The notes: generated from the letters alone by a model not told the origin. Positions 1-5,602 are shown, counted from the stretch's first letter. The stretch: DNA of 6,354 bases from Nitrospinaceae bacterium (GCA_029261675.1 JAJDBA010000132.1:1-6354), one strand, 5' to 3'. A program made the numbers and translations.

Positions 1-55
1 GGGTCTGTATTGAATTTTTTAGAATCTATCTGGAAGAATGCCTAGCAAAAGCAGG

Positions 56-61
56 TATAAT
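56..61 (+). promoter_or_regulatory. Possible -10 box for the parvulin gene
   Basis: A perfect TATAAT lies 28 bases before the ATG at 90, which would put transcription start near base 68. No convincing -35 hexamer is found 16-18 bases upstream (bases 32-38 read roughly GGAAGAA). It is therefore only a weak candidate, but it agrees with translation starting at 90 rather than upstream. Confidence 0.25.
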
Positions 62-89
62 AAAAACTAAATTTCTTGGAATAAATATA

Positions 90-668
90 ATGTCCGAACA
101 ACCCAAAGAGCCAGAAAAGACTATATACGAGCGAGACAAAACAGCTAAGGAGCCAAAACCTGTTGCCGAGGCACCTAAAGTTCCCGCCAAGCCCAAACCC
201 AAAATTAAAAAGGTTTTTGTCGCAAAAAAGACAACTTTCACAACAGATAAACCGATGGAACACCGTGTTCGAAACATTCGGCTAACTTCCATGGAATCTG
301 CAAAAATGATTTGGGAAATACTCGTAGATTTTCAGACCGATCTGGCAAAAGAGGAAGTTGATGATCCGGATAAGCCTTTTCATGACTGGGAAAAGGTGGA
401 AAAGTTTTTCATTCGTCTCGCCAAAAAATACAGCACCTGCAAGAGTAAAAAACTGGGGGGAGATTTAGATTGGATCGACAAGGCAATGCCCATTCCCGAA
501 CAAATACTCACTCGGGAACTTGTAAATGAAATAATGAAATTGGAAAAATTTATTATACCTGAGCCCATTCAAAGCAAACTGGGTTTCCATATCATTATGA
601 TCTGCGAAAGTCAGGTGCACACACCCCGGCCAAAAGCCGAAGAAAAAGAAACCCGCCCTCTTTTCTAA
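90..668 (+). CDS. Parvulin-type peptidyl-prolyl cis-trans isomerase with Lys/Pro-rich N-terminal tail
   Basis: This is a predicted rotamase that isomerises X-Pro peptide bonds. Residues 1-56 are a low-complexity Lys/Pro/Glu/Ala tail, probably disordered. Residues about 57-175 match the parvulin fold: the first strand VRNIRL (60-65), helix SAKMIWEILVDF, then RLAKKYSTCKS (109-119), GGDLDW (123-128), and the closing GFHIIM (165-170). C117 aligns with the active-site Cys of Pin1 (FSDCSS) and H167 with its second conserved His. The first conserved His of the usual SHILV strand is replaced by N62. About 20 extra residues (roughly 84-104) lie between the first helix and the YSTC motif. No signal peptide or membrane segment is seen, so it is probably cytosolic, unlike SurA or PrsA. 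The start at 90 has only a weak GGA ribosome site at 78-80, and the frame is open upstream to base 3, so a longer product starting outside the window cannot be excluded. The family call is strong; its substrate is unknown. Confidence 0.85.
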   Translation: MSEQPKEPEKTIYERDKTAKEPKPVAEAPKVPAKPKPKIKKVFVAKKTTFTTDKPMEHRVRNIRLTSMESAKMIWEILVDFQTDLAKEEVDDPDKPFHDWEKVEKFFIRLAKKYSTCKSKKLGGDLDWIDKAMPIPEQILTRELVNEIMKLEKFIIPEPIQSKLGFHIIMICESQVHTPRPKAEEKETRPLF

Positions 669-780
669 CCCTCTGGCGAGGGAGGCGACAGGTCGAAGTC
701 CATAAAGCCCTCTCTTGCGGTTGCTCCTTTCACTATAGTTCGCCAGCATTAGGTCAAGGCGGGAGCCTTGAGGGAACTAT
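669..780. other. GC-rich structured spacer between convergent genes (nested inverted repeats)
   Basis: This spacer between two convergent genes is visibly richer in G and C than its flanks and carries several perfect inverted repeats. ATAGTTC (735-741) pairs with GAACTAT (774-780), enclosing TCAAGGC (754-760)/GCCTTGA (765-771) around a GGGA loop. CTGGCGA (673-679) can instead pair with TCGCCAG (740-746). CCCTC (669-673) pairs with GAGGG (678-682), and that GAGGG can also pair with CCCTC (708-712). The outer arm overlaps the stop codon of the aminotransferase gene (777-779). No T-run follows any hairpin on either strand, so a classical intrinsic terminator is not supported. It may be a bidirectional transcription-end structure, a small RNA, or a copy of a dispersed palindromic repeat; the sequence alone does not decide. 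Confidence 0.45.
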
Positions 781-2285
781 TCTCCTAGAAAAAACCTTCG
801 GATTTTTTCCACAATATATTCCTGTTGCGGTCGCGTGATTTCATGCGAAATCGGTAGGGCCAATGTTTCGTTGGCGGCTTTCTCAGATTCCGGGAAGTCA
901 CCTTTTTTGTACCCCAGTGACTGGAAACATTCCTGCGTATGAAGAGGTACTGGATAATATATTTCGCAGCCAATTTTATTTTCATTTAAAAAGGCGCGTA
1001 ACTCATCCCTACGACTTCCTGCGCGAATGACATATTGGTTGAATACATGACGTGGAAAAACTTCTGGAGGCAACTGAATATACTGAGTTAAAGCATTCTG
1101 CTGTAATAATTGATTGTAAACTGTTGCATTCTGCCGTCGTTTATCTGTCCAGCCTTCAAGATAGCTTAATTTCGCTTTTACGACCCCGGCTTGGATAGCA
1201 TCTAAACGAAAATTTCCACCTATACTTTTATGGTAGTACTTGGGTTTTGAACCATGCACACGAAGCACCTTCAGTTTTTCATATAGATCATCGGATGACG
1301 TTGTGACAATTCCTCCATCACCAAATGCACCCAGGTTTTTTGCAGGAAAAAAAGAAAAGCAGCCCATGTCTCCAAGCGAACCTGCGCGTTTATTTTTATA
1401 TTCCGAACCAATGGATTGAGCTGCATCTTCAATAACAACGAGATTATATTTTTTTGCCACTTCCATTATAGGTTCCATATCCGCGCATTGACCATACAAG
1501 TGGACTGGCATAATGGCCTTAGTCTTCGGAGTAATGCATCTTTCAATATGTTCCACCTTGATATTGAAAGTAACATCGTTGATATCCGCAAAAACCGGTT
1601 TTGCCCCTGCCCGTACAATCGACCCTGCTGTTGCAAAAAAGGTATAGGGGGAAGTGATCACTTCATCTCCATCCCCGATTCCAGCGGCCATTAATGCAAT
1701 TAGCAAAGCGTCAGTTCCTGAAGAAACACCTACCGCATATTTTGTCTGACAATATTCTGCAATTTTCTCTTCCAATTGTAGAACTTTTGCCCCCAAGATA
1801 AACTGTCCGGTTCGCGTAGTATCAGCGATCTCCACTTCCACATCATTCAATATTTGATGGTAGGAAGCAGATATATCCAGAAGTTTTACTTCTTTTACGG
1901 AATCAACAGGCCCATTGATTTTGGATTGCACTTGGTCAGCGGTCAGCACAACCCCTTCATTACTAGAGAATTTTTCCGGCGTTGTTGCAACAATCGCATC
2001 GAATCCGCAAGACTGACTAAGGGTTAGCGCCAATTTCTCTTCAAAATCATCCCCTTGCAAGGCATCTTCCAGTTCCCGCGCCGTTGGAGTCACCACACTC
2101 AGGTGTGCCAAAAGAGGTTTAATTTTACTTCTCTCATCTTTTTTCAAACCCTGCCATAGAGTTTGAATTGTGGTTGATGCTATCCAACCCTTACAGCGCC
2201 CTGTTTGACAAAGTTCCAGAACGGATAGTTCATCTTTCGATGATAGTGCCTGAATCAAATAATCGTGGTGTAAAAGGATTTCCAT
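777..2285 (-). CDS. DegT/DnrJ/EryC1/StrS-family PLP aminotransferase fused to an N-terminal degenerate PIN-like domain
   Basis: The predicted product has 502 residues, while DegT-family sugar aminotransferases usually have about 360-400. Residues about 134-502 are the aminotransferase: GQFILG (160-165), SSGTDA (188-193, phosphate binding), IEDAAQS (285-291, Asp287 at the PLP ring nitrogen), and FFPAKNLGAFGDGG with Schiff-base Lys316. The segment PVHLYGQCADM resembles WbpE/WlbC-type enzymes that aminate 3-keto nucleotide sugars for surface polysaccharide, so a nucleotide-sugar aminotransferase is likely; the exact substrate is unknown. Residues 1-123 follow a PIN-domain pattern: EILLHHDYLIQAL at the start, IASTTIQTLW, GDDFEEKLALT (78-88), and GFDAIVATTPEKF (94-106). 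The first catalytic Asp is replaced by His6 and the central acidic residue appears lost, so nuclease activity is doubtful. I chose ATG 2285 because it opens exactly like a PIN domain. An in-frame ATG at 2336 adds 17 AT-rich codons and overlaps the HNH gene. Neither start has a good ribosome site. It is the last gene of a probable three-gene operon. Confidence 0.88.
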   Translation of the reverse strand: MEILLHHDYLIQALSSKDELSVLELCQTGRCKGWIASTTIQTLWQGLKKDERSKIKPLLAHLSVVTPTARELEDALQGDDFEEKLALTLSQSCGFDAIVATTPEKFSSNEGVVLTADQVQSKINGPVDSVKEVKLLDISASYHQILNDVEVEIADTTRTGQFILGAKVLQLEEKIAEYCQTKYAVGVSSGTDALLIALMAAGIGDGDEVITSPYTFFATAGSIVRAGAKPVFADINDVTFNIKVEHIERCITPKTKAIMPVHLYGQCADMEPIMEVAKKYNLVVIEDAAQSIGSEYKNKRAGSLGDMGCFSFFPAKNLGAFGDGGIVTTSSDDLYEKLKVLRVHGSKPKYYHKSIGGNFRLDAIQAGVVKAKLSYLEGWTDKRRQNATVYNQLLQQNALTQYIQLPPEVFPRHVFNQYVIRAGSRRDELRAFLNENKIGCEIYYPVPLHTQECFQSLGYKKGDFPESEKAANETLALPISHEITRPQQEYIVEKIRRFFLGE

Positions 2286-2326
2286 TTTTTGTATTTTTAC
2301 AAGGAGGTTAAAATTAATTAAAAAAA

Positions 2327-2608
2327 TTAAAAACAAACATCCTGATCGAGTTTTTCTTTCAGAATAATTTCGGCTGGGGTGTAATACTTTTTGTTCGAAT
2401 TACAATTTTTGCAGGCAGGAACAAGGTTTCCTCGTGTGCTTTTTCCACCTCGAGAAATAGGTACAATATGATCCATAGTCAACATAGCAGCAGAAAAACT
2501 TCCTCCGCAATAATGACAAATTCCAGATTGAACTTTCTGTTTCCACCACTGCGACTGGCGAAGCTTTCTTGCTTTGGCTTTTTCTATTTTAAACTTTTTA
2601 TCATCCAT
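2327..2608 (-). CDS. Small HNH endonuclease (zinc-ribbon type)
   Basis: This 93-residue protein is essentially a lone HNH domain. After a basic helix (residues 4-27, Lys/Arg-rich) come C31-x-x-C34, then MDHIVP with Asp46-His47 as the catalytic HNH pair, SRGGKSTRGNLVPAC with Asn61, and C66-x-x-C69 followed by NSNKK. The two CxxC pairs should hold a structural zinc and the DH/N residues a catalytic metal. All key residues are present, so DNA nicking or cleavage activity is plausible. It starts 7 bases after the stop of the DUF1566 gene, with AGGG some 12 bases upstream as a weak ribosome site, and ends 41 bases before the preferred start of the PIN/aminotransferase gene (10 bases past the alternative start). 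Free-standing HNH proteins of this kind occur in phages, restriction systems and as solitary chromosomal genes; no phage or methyltransferase gene is seen nearby. Confidence 0.9.
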   Translation of the reverse strand: MDDKKFKIEKAKARKLRQSQWWKQKVQSGICHYCGGSFSAAMLTMDHIVPISRGGKSTRGNLVPACKNCNSNKKYYTPAEIILKEKLDQDVCF

Positions 2609-2615
2609 ACTTTTA

Positions 2616-3083
2616 TTACGCCCTGAACGCTTCGTTAGTCCAATCCGGCTTAATCATTTGCTTCGGGGACCAACTATTTCTGACAGCCCGCACCGTGCCT
2701 GTATGGCTTCCTTTAGGATACCAGTGAATATCTCCTACATCGAATTCAAAACCAAGTGCTGCCGAAAACCGCGTTTTCGAAGTCCAGAAACAACTTCCAT
2801 AACTGAATTCAAAGATAGGATTAATATGCAAAATAAAAGTTTTTCCCCGCGACTTAAAAGGCAGGGCGGTTTCATACAAACTCTGTATTTCTAGCCGGTC
2901 AGGTAGACGCCAATCACTATAGCCACCGAGCTTATGTTGATTTAGTCTTGCGATATACTCTTGTGCATCGTACCAACTAATATTACTACCCGTTTCAAAA
3001 TACGCATAACTTTCCTGCCACATCAACCCCGTTAAGGAGTCAGATATTGTCTTATTTTCATTATCTATAAAACGAGTTGCCAT
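2616..3083 (-). CDS. DUF1566 (Lcl C-terminal-like) domain protein
   Basis: The 155-residue protein is a single DUF1566 domain (Pfam Lcl_C). Hallmarks in order: RFIDNENKTISDSLTGLMWQ (4-23), the SWYDAQEYIARLN helix (36-48), GGYSDWRLPDRLEIQSL (53-69), FWTSKT (99-104), and the closing GTVRAVRN (129-136). The fold is related to C-type-lectin/sulfatase-modifying-factor-like modules and is usually found in secreted or surface proteins of Gram-negative bacteria, often in tandem with other domains. Here there is no signal peptide or lipobox, so it appears cytosolic and stands alone. No enzymatic role is known for the family. AGG lies 7 bases before the ATG. It is the first gene of the apparent DUF1566-HNH-PIN/aminotransferase operon, just downstream of an extended -10 promoter. 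The family call is firm; its function is unknown. Confidence 0.85.
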   Translation of the reverse strand: MATRFIDNENKTISDSLTGLMWQESYAYFETGSNISWYDAQEYIARLNQHKLGGYSDWRLPDRLEIQSLYETALPFKSRGKTFILHINPIFEFSYGSCFWTSKTRFSAALGFEFDVGDIHWYPKGSHTGTVRAVRNSWSPKQMIKPDWTNEAFRA

Positions 3084-3095
3084 AATAAAACCTGA

Positions 3096-3104
3096 ATTAT
3101 ACCA
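3096..3104 (-). promoter_or_regulatory. Extended -10 promoter (TGG-TATAAT) for the DUF1566-HNH-aminotransferase operon
   Basis: On the minus strand TGGTATAAT reads from 3104 to 3096, a perfect -10 hexamer with the TGn extension. The -35 region (about 3119-3124, ATAAAG) is poor, as is common for extended -10 promoters. Transcription should start near 3088-3090, only about 6 bases before the ATG at 3083, which implies a nearly leaderless mRNA. Confidence 0.45.
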
Positions 3105-3256
3105 AAAAGCTCACTAAACTTTATCTGATCATGCCGAACATCAAACACAAGAAGATTATCATAATAATAACAAAAGGTTATGCGTTATTTTTCAAACAGG
3201 CGTCAGGGCATTACCCAATTTTTTATAAATTTTAATTCCCCTATTTTTTTAAAAAA

Positions 3257-3284
3257 TTGCAAAGTTTTTATAAAGGTTCATAAT
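3257..3284 (+). promoter_or_regulatory. Possible promoter for the histidine kinase gene
   Basis: TTGCAA (3257-3262) and CATAAT (3279-3284) are spaced by 16 bases, 44 bases before the ATG at 3328. The match to the consensus is 4/6 and 5/6. The surrounding sequence is strongly AT-rich, so chance matches are likely. The rest of the 244-base divergent spacer (3084-3327) shows no open frame or strong repeat. Confidence 0.3.
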
Positions 3285-3327
3285 TATAGAGTCGTTTCAA
3301 GGTCCAATAAAATCCAATTTTAAGGCT

Positions 3328-4620
3328 ATGGAACCCAAAACCCCAAAAACTGAAAAAAAAACCTCCCCAGCTTCTGCTCGACCAAAAACCAGTACTCCAC
3401 CGAAGCCTGAAACCGAAAAAATATTCCATCCGGTTATAAAAACCAAACTCAAATCAGCTTTGGATCATGTGGAGCGAAAATCTTCCACAAGGAGGTTAAG
3501 CAAGTTCATTGCAGAACGCAACTCAGCACTTGATTCTCTACAGGTTATTGAGAATAAGTATGAAAAACTTTTTTCCGTCCAATCTGACGGTATACTGCTT
3601 TTCGATGCCGAAACAAATCAAATCCTCGATGCCAATGAATCCGCTTGCAAATTATTTGGCTACAACAAGGAGGAGCTTGTTCAACTCACCATCCCTGAGC
3701 TCAGCGTAGAACCAGAGCAAACATTCGACCCCTTAGAAGAAGCTATAAAGGATGAATTAAAAAAAAATCCGCTACTATATATCAAATCCAAATCAGGGAA
3801 AACAATTGCAACGGAAAGAACTGCCGGTATTTTTCACATTAAAAGTAGAAGTTATATTTTCGCGATATACCGAGATATTACCCCGCAAATAGAAAATCAG
3901 GAAGCCATAAAAAGAAAATCTATCGAGCTTGAAAAAAGTAACCAGGCCCTCAAAGATTTTGTTTCCATCGCTTCACACGATCTTCAGGCCCCGCTGAGAA
4001 AAATCAATTCATTTAGTATTCGCCTTGAAAGTGAAAGAGAAAATATTAGCCCCGAATCTATGGAGTATCTGGAGCGCATGCAAAAAACCGCACACCGGAT
4101 GCAGGAATTATTAGATGACCTTCTTTTGTACTCACAGGTCTCTGTTCAAACAGAACCGCTTCAAAGTACTAATTTAGAAATCATATTAACCCATGTACTG
4201 GAAGACTTGAACCTGCCACCCGGCAAATTTCCGGAAAACATTAAAATTGGTTCTTTGCCAAAAATAGAGGCCAACCCCTCTCAAATGAGACAGTTGTTTC
4301 AGAATCTCATTTCTAATTCTATCAAGTTTCAGAAGAAGGGAATGCCTCTTCGAATTGAAATTCAAGGAAAACTAATAGACAAAGAACTTTGGCAAATATT
4401 TGTCAAGGATCATGGGATCGGTTTCGACGAAAAAAATCTCGACCGAATTTTCCGCCCCTTTGAAAGGTTACATGGGCTCAACAAGTATGAAGGAACCGGT
4501 ATGGGGTTAGCTATCTGCAAAAACATCGTGGAGGGGCATCGAGGAACTATCACCGCAGAAAGCCAACTCGGTCACGGTGCCTGTTTCATATTTACTCTGC
4601 CCGCCAAAACCACTTCATAA
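3328..4620 (+). CDS. Cytosolic PAS-domain sensor histidine kinase (orphan)
   Basis: The 430-residue protein has no membrane segment. Residues 1-50 form a basic Lys/Pro/Thr-rich tail. A short coiled coil leads into a PAS domain at about 75-190, with YEKLFSVQSDGILLFDAE, ILDANESACKLFGY, and the closing FAIYRDITPQ. A helix linker (190-210) joins the HisKA dimer domain; the H-box is FVSIASHDLQAPLRKI with phospho-acceptor His217, of the phytochrome-like class. The ATPase domain carries the N-box (Asn326, Asn330), G1 (DHGIG, 361-365), F-box (FRPFERL, 375-381) and G2 (GTGMG, 389-393). All catalytic boxes are intact, so it should autophosphorylate and pass phosphate to a response regulator, but none is encoded in the window. 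The PAS ligand is not deducible. The ATG at 3328 follows AAGG by only 2 bases, an unusually tight spacing, but an in-frame stop at 3271 and the absence of other ATGs before codon 245 support this start. Confidence 0.93.
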   Translation: MEPKTPKTEKKTSPASARPKTSTPPKPETEKIFHPVIKTKLKSALDHVERKSSTRRLSKFIAERNSALDSLQVIENKYEKLFSVQSDGILLFDAETNQILDANESACKLFGYNKEELVQLTIPELSVEPEQTFDPLEEAIKDELKKNPLLYIKSKSGKTIATERTAGIFHIKSRSYIFAIYRDITPQIENQEAIKRKSIELEKSNQALKDFVSIASHDLQAPLRKINSFSIRLESERENISPESMEYLERMQKTAHRMQELLDDLLLYSQVSVQTEPLQSTNLEIILTHVLEDLNLPPGKFPENIKIGSLPKIEANPSQMRQLFQNLISNSIKFQKKGMPLRIEIQGKLIDKELWQIFVKDHGIGFDEKNLDRIFRPFERLHGLNKYEGTGMGLAICKNIVEGHRGTITAESQLGHGACFIFTLPAKTTS

Positions 4621-4636
4621 ATTCTAAAATTTTAAC

Positions 4637-4981
4637 CTATAACAGAGTAACTGGGGAAAAACGAAACCCACAGTTTTTAATGTCTTCAATATCCTCTTTG
4701 GCTTCAGGAAAGCGATTGCAAATGAGCGGCTTTTCTGGACTGCCATGCACTCGACATCGATTGTCGGTAGTCAACTCACTGCACGGGACGTCCATGGAAT
4801 AGTAAAGCTGGTTGCGTTTTTCATCGTCACCCACCACTCGAATGCCACGGTATGACAAATAACGTTGCAATTCCTCCAAATTCCCATGCTGCCGCAGAGT
4901 AACATCTCTTACAACCGTCATATTGACGGTTTGACAACACTCACCGCAAGAGTGGCACTCACCTTCTCGTTGCATAAACAT
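4637..4981 (-). CDS. YkgJ-family cysteine-cluster protein (putative zinc/iron-binding)
   Basis: This 114-residue protein has the family's signature: C9-x-x-C12-x-x-C15-C16 near the N-terminus, then C67 in DVPCSEL, DNRCRVHG (C76, H79), PEKPLICNRFP (C88) and a late C104. Such proteins (the CxxCxxCC group) are thought to bind zinc or an iron-sulfur centre; their reaction is not established. There is no signal peptide. The start codon overlaps the queF stop by one base (TAATG, 4979-4983), implying translational coupling. A second in-frame ATG at 4975, two codons on, is an alternative. AAGAAG in the queF tail is the only ribosome-site-like stretch. The gene ends 16 bases from the convergent histidine kinase stop, with no clear terminator between them. 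Confidence 0.85.
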   Translation of the reverse strand: MFMQREGECHSCGECCQTVNMTVVRDVTLRQHGNLEELQRYLSYRGIRVVGDDEKRNQLYYSMDVPCSELTTDNRCRVHGSPEKPLICNRFPEAKEDIEDIKNCGFRFSPVTLL

Positions 4982-5358
4982 TACTTTTTCTTCTTAGATT
5001 TGAAATGCTCCACCGTCACTGTCGTGTAAATGCCACCACGGACGTTGAAATCACCAACAATTTTCATATATCTGGGCTTGCAGGCTGAAACCAGGTCATC
5101 CAGAATTATATTGATCACTTTTTCGTGAAATCCGCCTTCATTCCTGTAGGAGGTCAGGTAAATCTTCAACGATTTCAACTCAATACAAATCTTATCTGGA
5201 ATATAGCTGATGTGGAGAGTCGCAAAGTCTGGCTGTCCGGTTTTGGGACACAAACAAGTGAACTCCGGGCACTCCATTTCAATAGTGTAATCCCTTCCTG
5301 GGAACGGATTGGGAAAGGTTTCAATCGCCATAATCTCTTTATTCTTAGTATTTTTCAT
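4981..5358 (-). CDS. queF: NADPH-dependent 7-cyano-7-deazaguanine (preQ0) reductase QueF, unimodal type
   Basis: QueF reduces the nitrile of preQ0 to the aminomethyl of preQ1 with two NADPH, a committed step of queuosine tRNA modification. The 125-residue length fits the short, unimodal subfamily (Bacillus subtilis type, GTP-cyclohydrolase-like T-fold). FTCLCPKTGQPDFA (33-46) holds the nucleophile Cys37, which forms the thioimide with substrate, and the proton donor Asp44. ELKSLKIYLTSYRNEGGFHE (60-79) is the QueF signature, with Glu79 corresponding to the substrate-binding Glu. The spacings between Cys, Asp and Glu equal those of the B. subtilis enzyme (Cys55, Asp62, Glu97). The tail ends in a run of lysines. 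An internal ATG at 5331 (residue 10), preceded by AAAGAG, may be the real start, since the ATG at 5358 lacks a ribosome site. No other queuosine gene is in the window. Confidence 0.95.
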   Translation of the reverse strand: MKNTKNKEIMAIETFPNPFPGRDYTIEMECPEFTCLCPKTGQPDFATLHISYIPDKICIELKSLKIYLTSYRNEGGFHEKVINIILDDLVSACKPRYMKIVGDFNVRGGIYTTVTVEHFKSKKKK

Positions 5359-5396
5359 AATTTTTCAGTTAATTGAGTTTTTTTTCAATTCCTACC

Positions 5397-5426
5397 TTGC
5401 TTTTTTAATTCTACGTTATATATAGT
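5397..5426 (+). promoter_or_regulatory. Likely promoter of groESL
   Basis: TTGCTT (5397-5402) and TATAGT (5421-5426) are spaced 18 bases apart; a shifted TATATA (5419-5424) gives 16. The predicted start of transcription falls near 5432-5434, inside the CIRCE element, the arrangement expected for HrcA repression of a vegetative promoter. Confidence 0.5.
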
Positions 5427-5427
5427 G

Positions 5428-5454
5428 TAAGCACTCAACACCTTAGAGTGCTAA
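5428..5454 (+). promoter_or_regulatory. CIRCE operator (HrcA-binding inverted repeat) of groESL
   Basis: TAAGCACTC (5428-5436), a 9-base spacer, then GAGTGCTAA (5446-5454). The CIRCE consensus is TTAGCACTC-N9-GAGTGCTAA, so there is only one mismatch, at the second base of the left arm. CIRCE is bound by the repressor HrcA, which releases on heat stress and is itself matured by GroEL, giving feedback control. This predicts an hrcA gene elsewhere in the genome. Confidence 0.95.
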
Positions 5455-5602
5455 CAGGCTGCAAACAGGAACACATTTCTCCTGAAACGGGATCACAACC
5501 CCTTTAAAAATAATAACTTAATAGTGTTCCAGACAAGATTTTACGGAATTTTGTATTAATTATTAATTTTGGTAGAGTTTAACATTTTTTTAAGGAGTCT
5601 TT
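5455..5602 (+). promoter_or_regulatory. Long groES leader with two mutually exclusive hairpins
   Basis: About 150 bases separate CIRCE from the groES start. CAGGA (5466-5470) can pair with TCCTG (5480-5484) across a 9-base loop. The overlapping GGAACAC (5468-5474) can instead pair perfectly with GTGTTCC (5524-5530). The remainder is AT-rich. A second promoter is conceivable: TTGTAT (5551-5556), 16 bases, TAGAGT (5573-5578). AAGGAG (5592-5597), 5 bases before the ATG, is a strong ribosome site. Any regulatory role of the leader is inference. Confidence 0.35.

Noticed and set aside
1..45. Possible C-terminal end of an upstream plus-strand gene (GSVLNFLESIWKNA then TAG)
   Set aside because: Fourteen codons are too few to identify, and another frame is also open through the same bases; kept only as a finding about start ambiguity.
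754..771. TCAAGGC-GGGA-GCCTTGA hairpin as an intrinsic terminator
   Set aside because: No run of T follows on either strand, so it is described as part of a structured spacer rather than called a terminator.
1416..1694. 92-codon plus-strand open frame
   Set aside because: It lies wholly inside the conserved aminotransferase gene on the other strand and has no recognisable motif or ribosome site.
2301..2307. AAGGAGG on the plus strand as a ribosome-binding site
   Set aside because: No start codon or open frame follows on the plus strand within a useful distance.
2327..2608. HNH gene as part of a group I intron, intein or prophage
   Set aside because: No interrupted host gene, splice-like flanks, integrase or phage structural gene is visible around it.
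2574..2894. 106-codon plus-strand open frame
   Set aside because: It is antisense to the HNH and DUF1566 genes, which have clear family motifs.
5125..5376. 83-codon plus-strand open frame
   Set aside because: It is antisense to queF and lacks any family motif.
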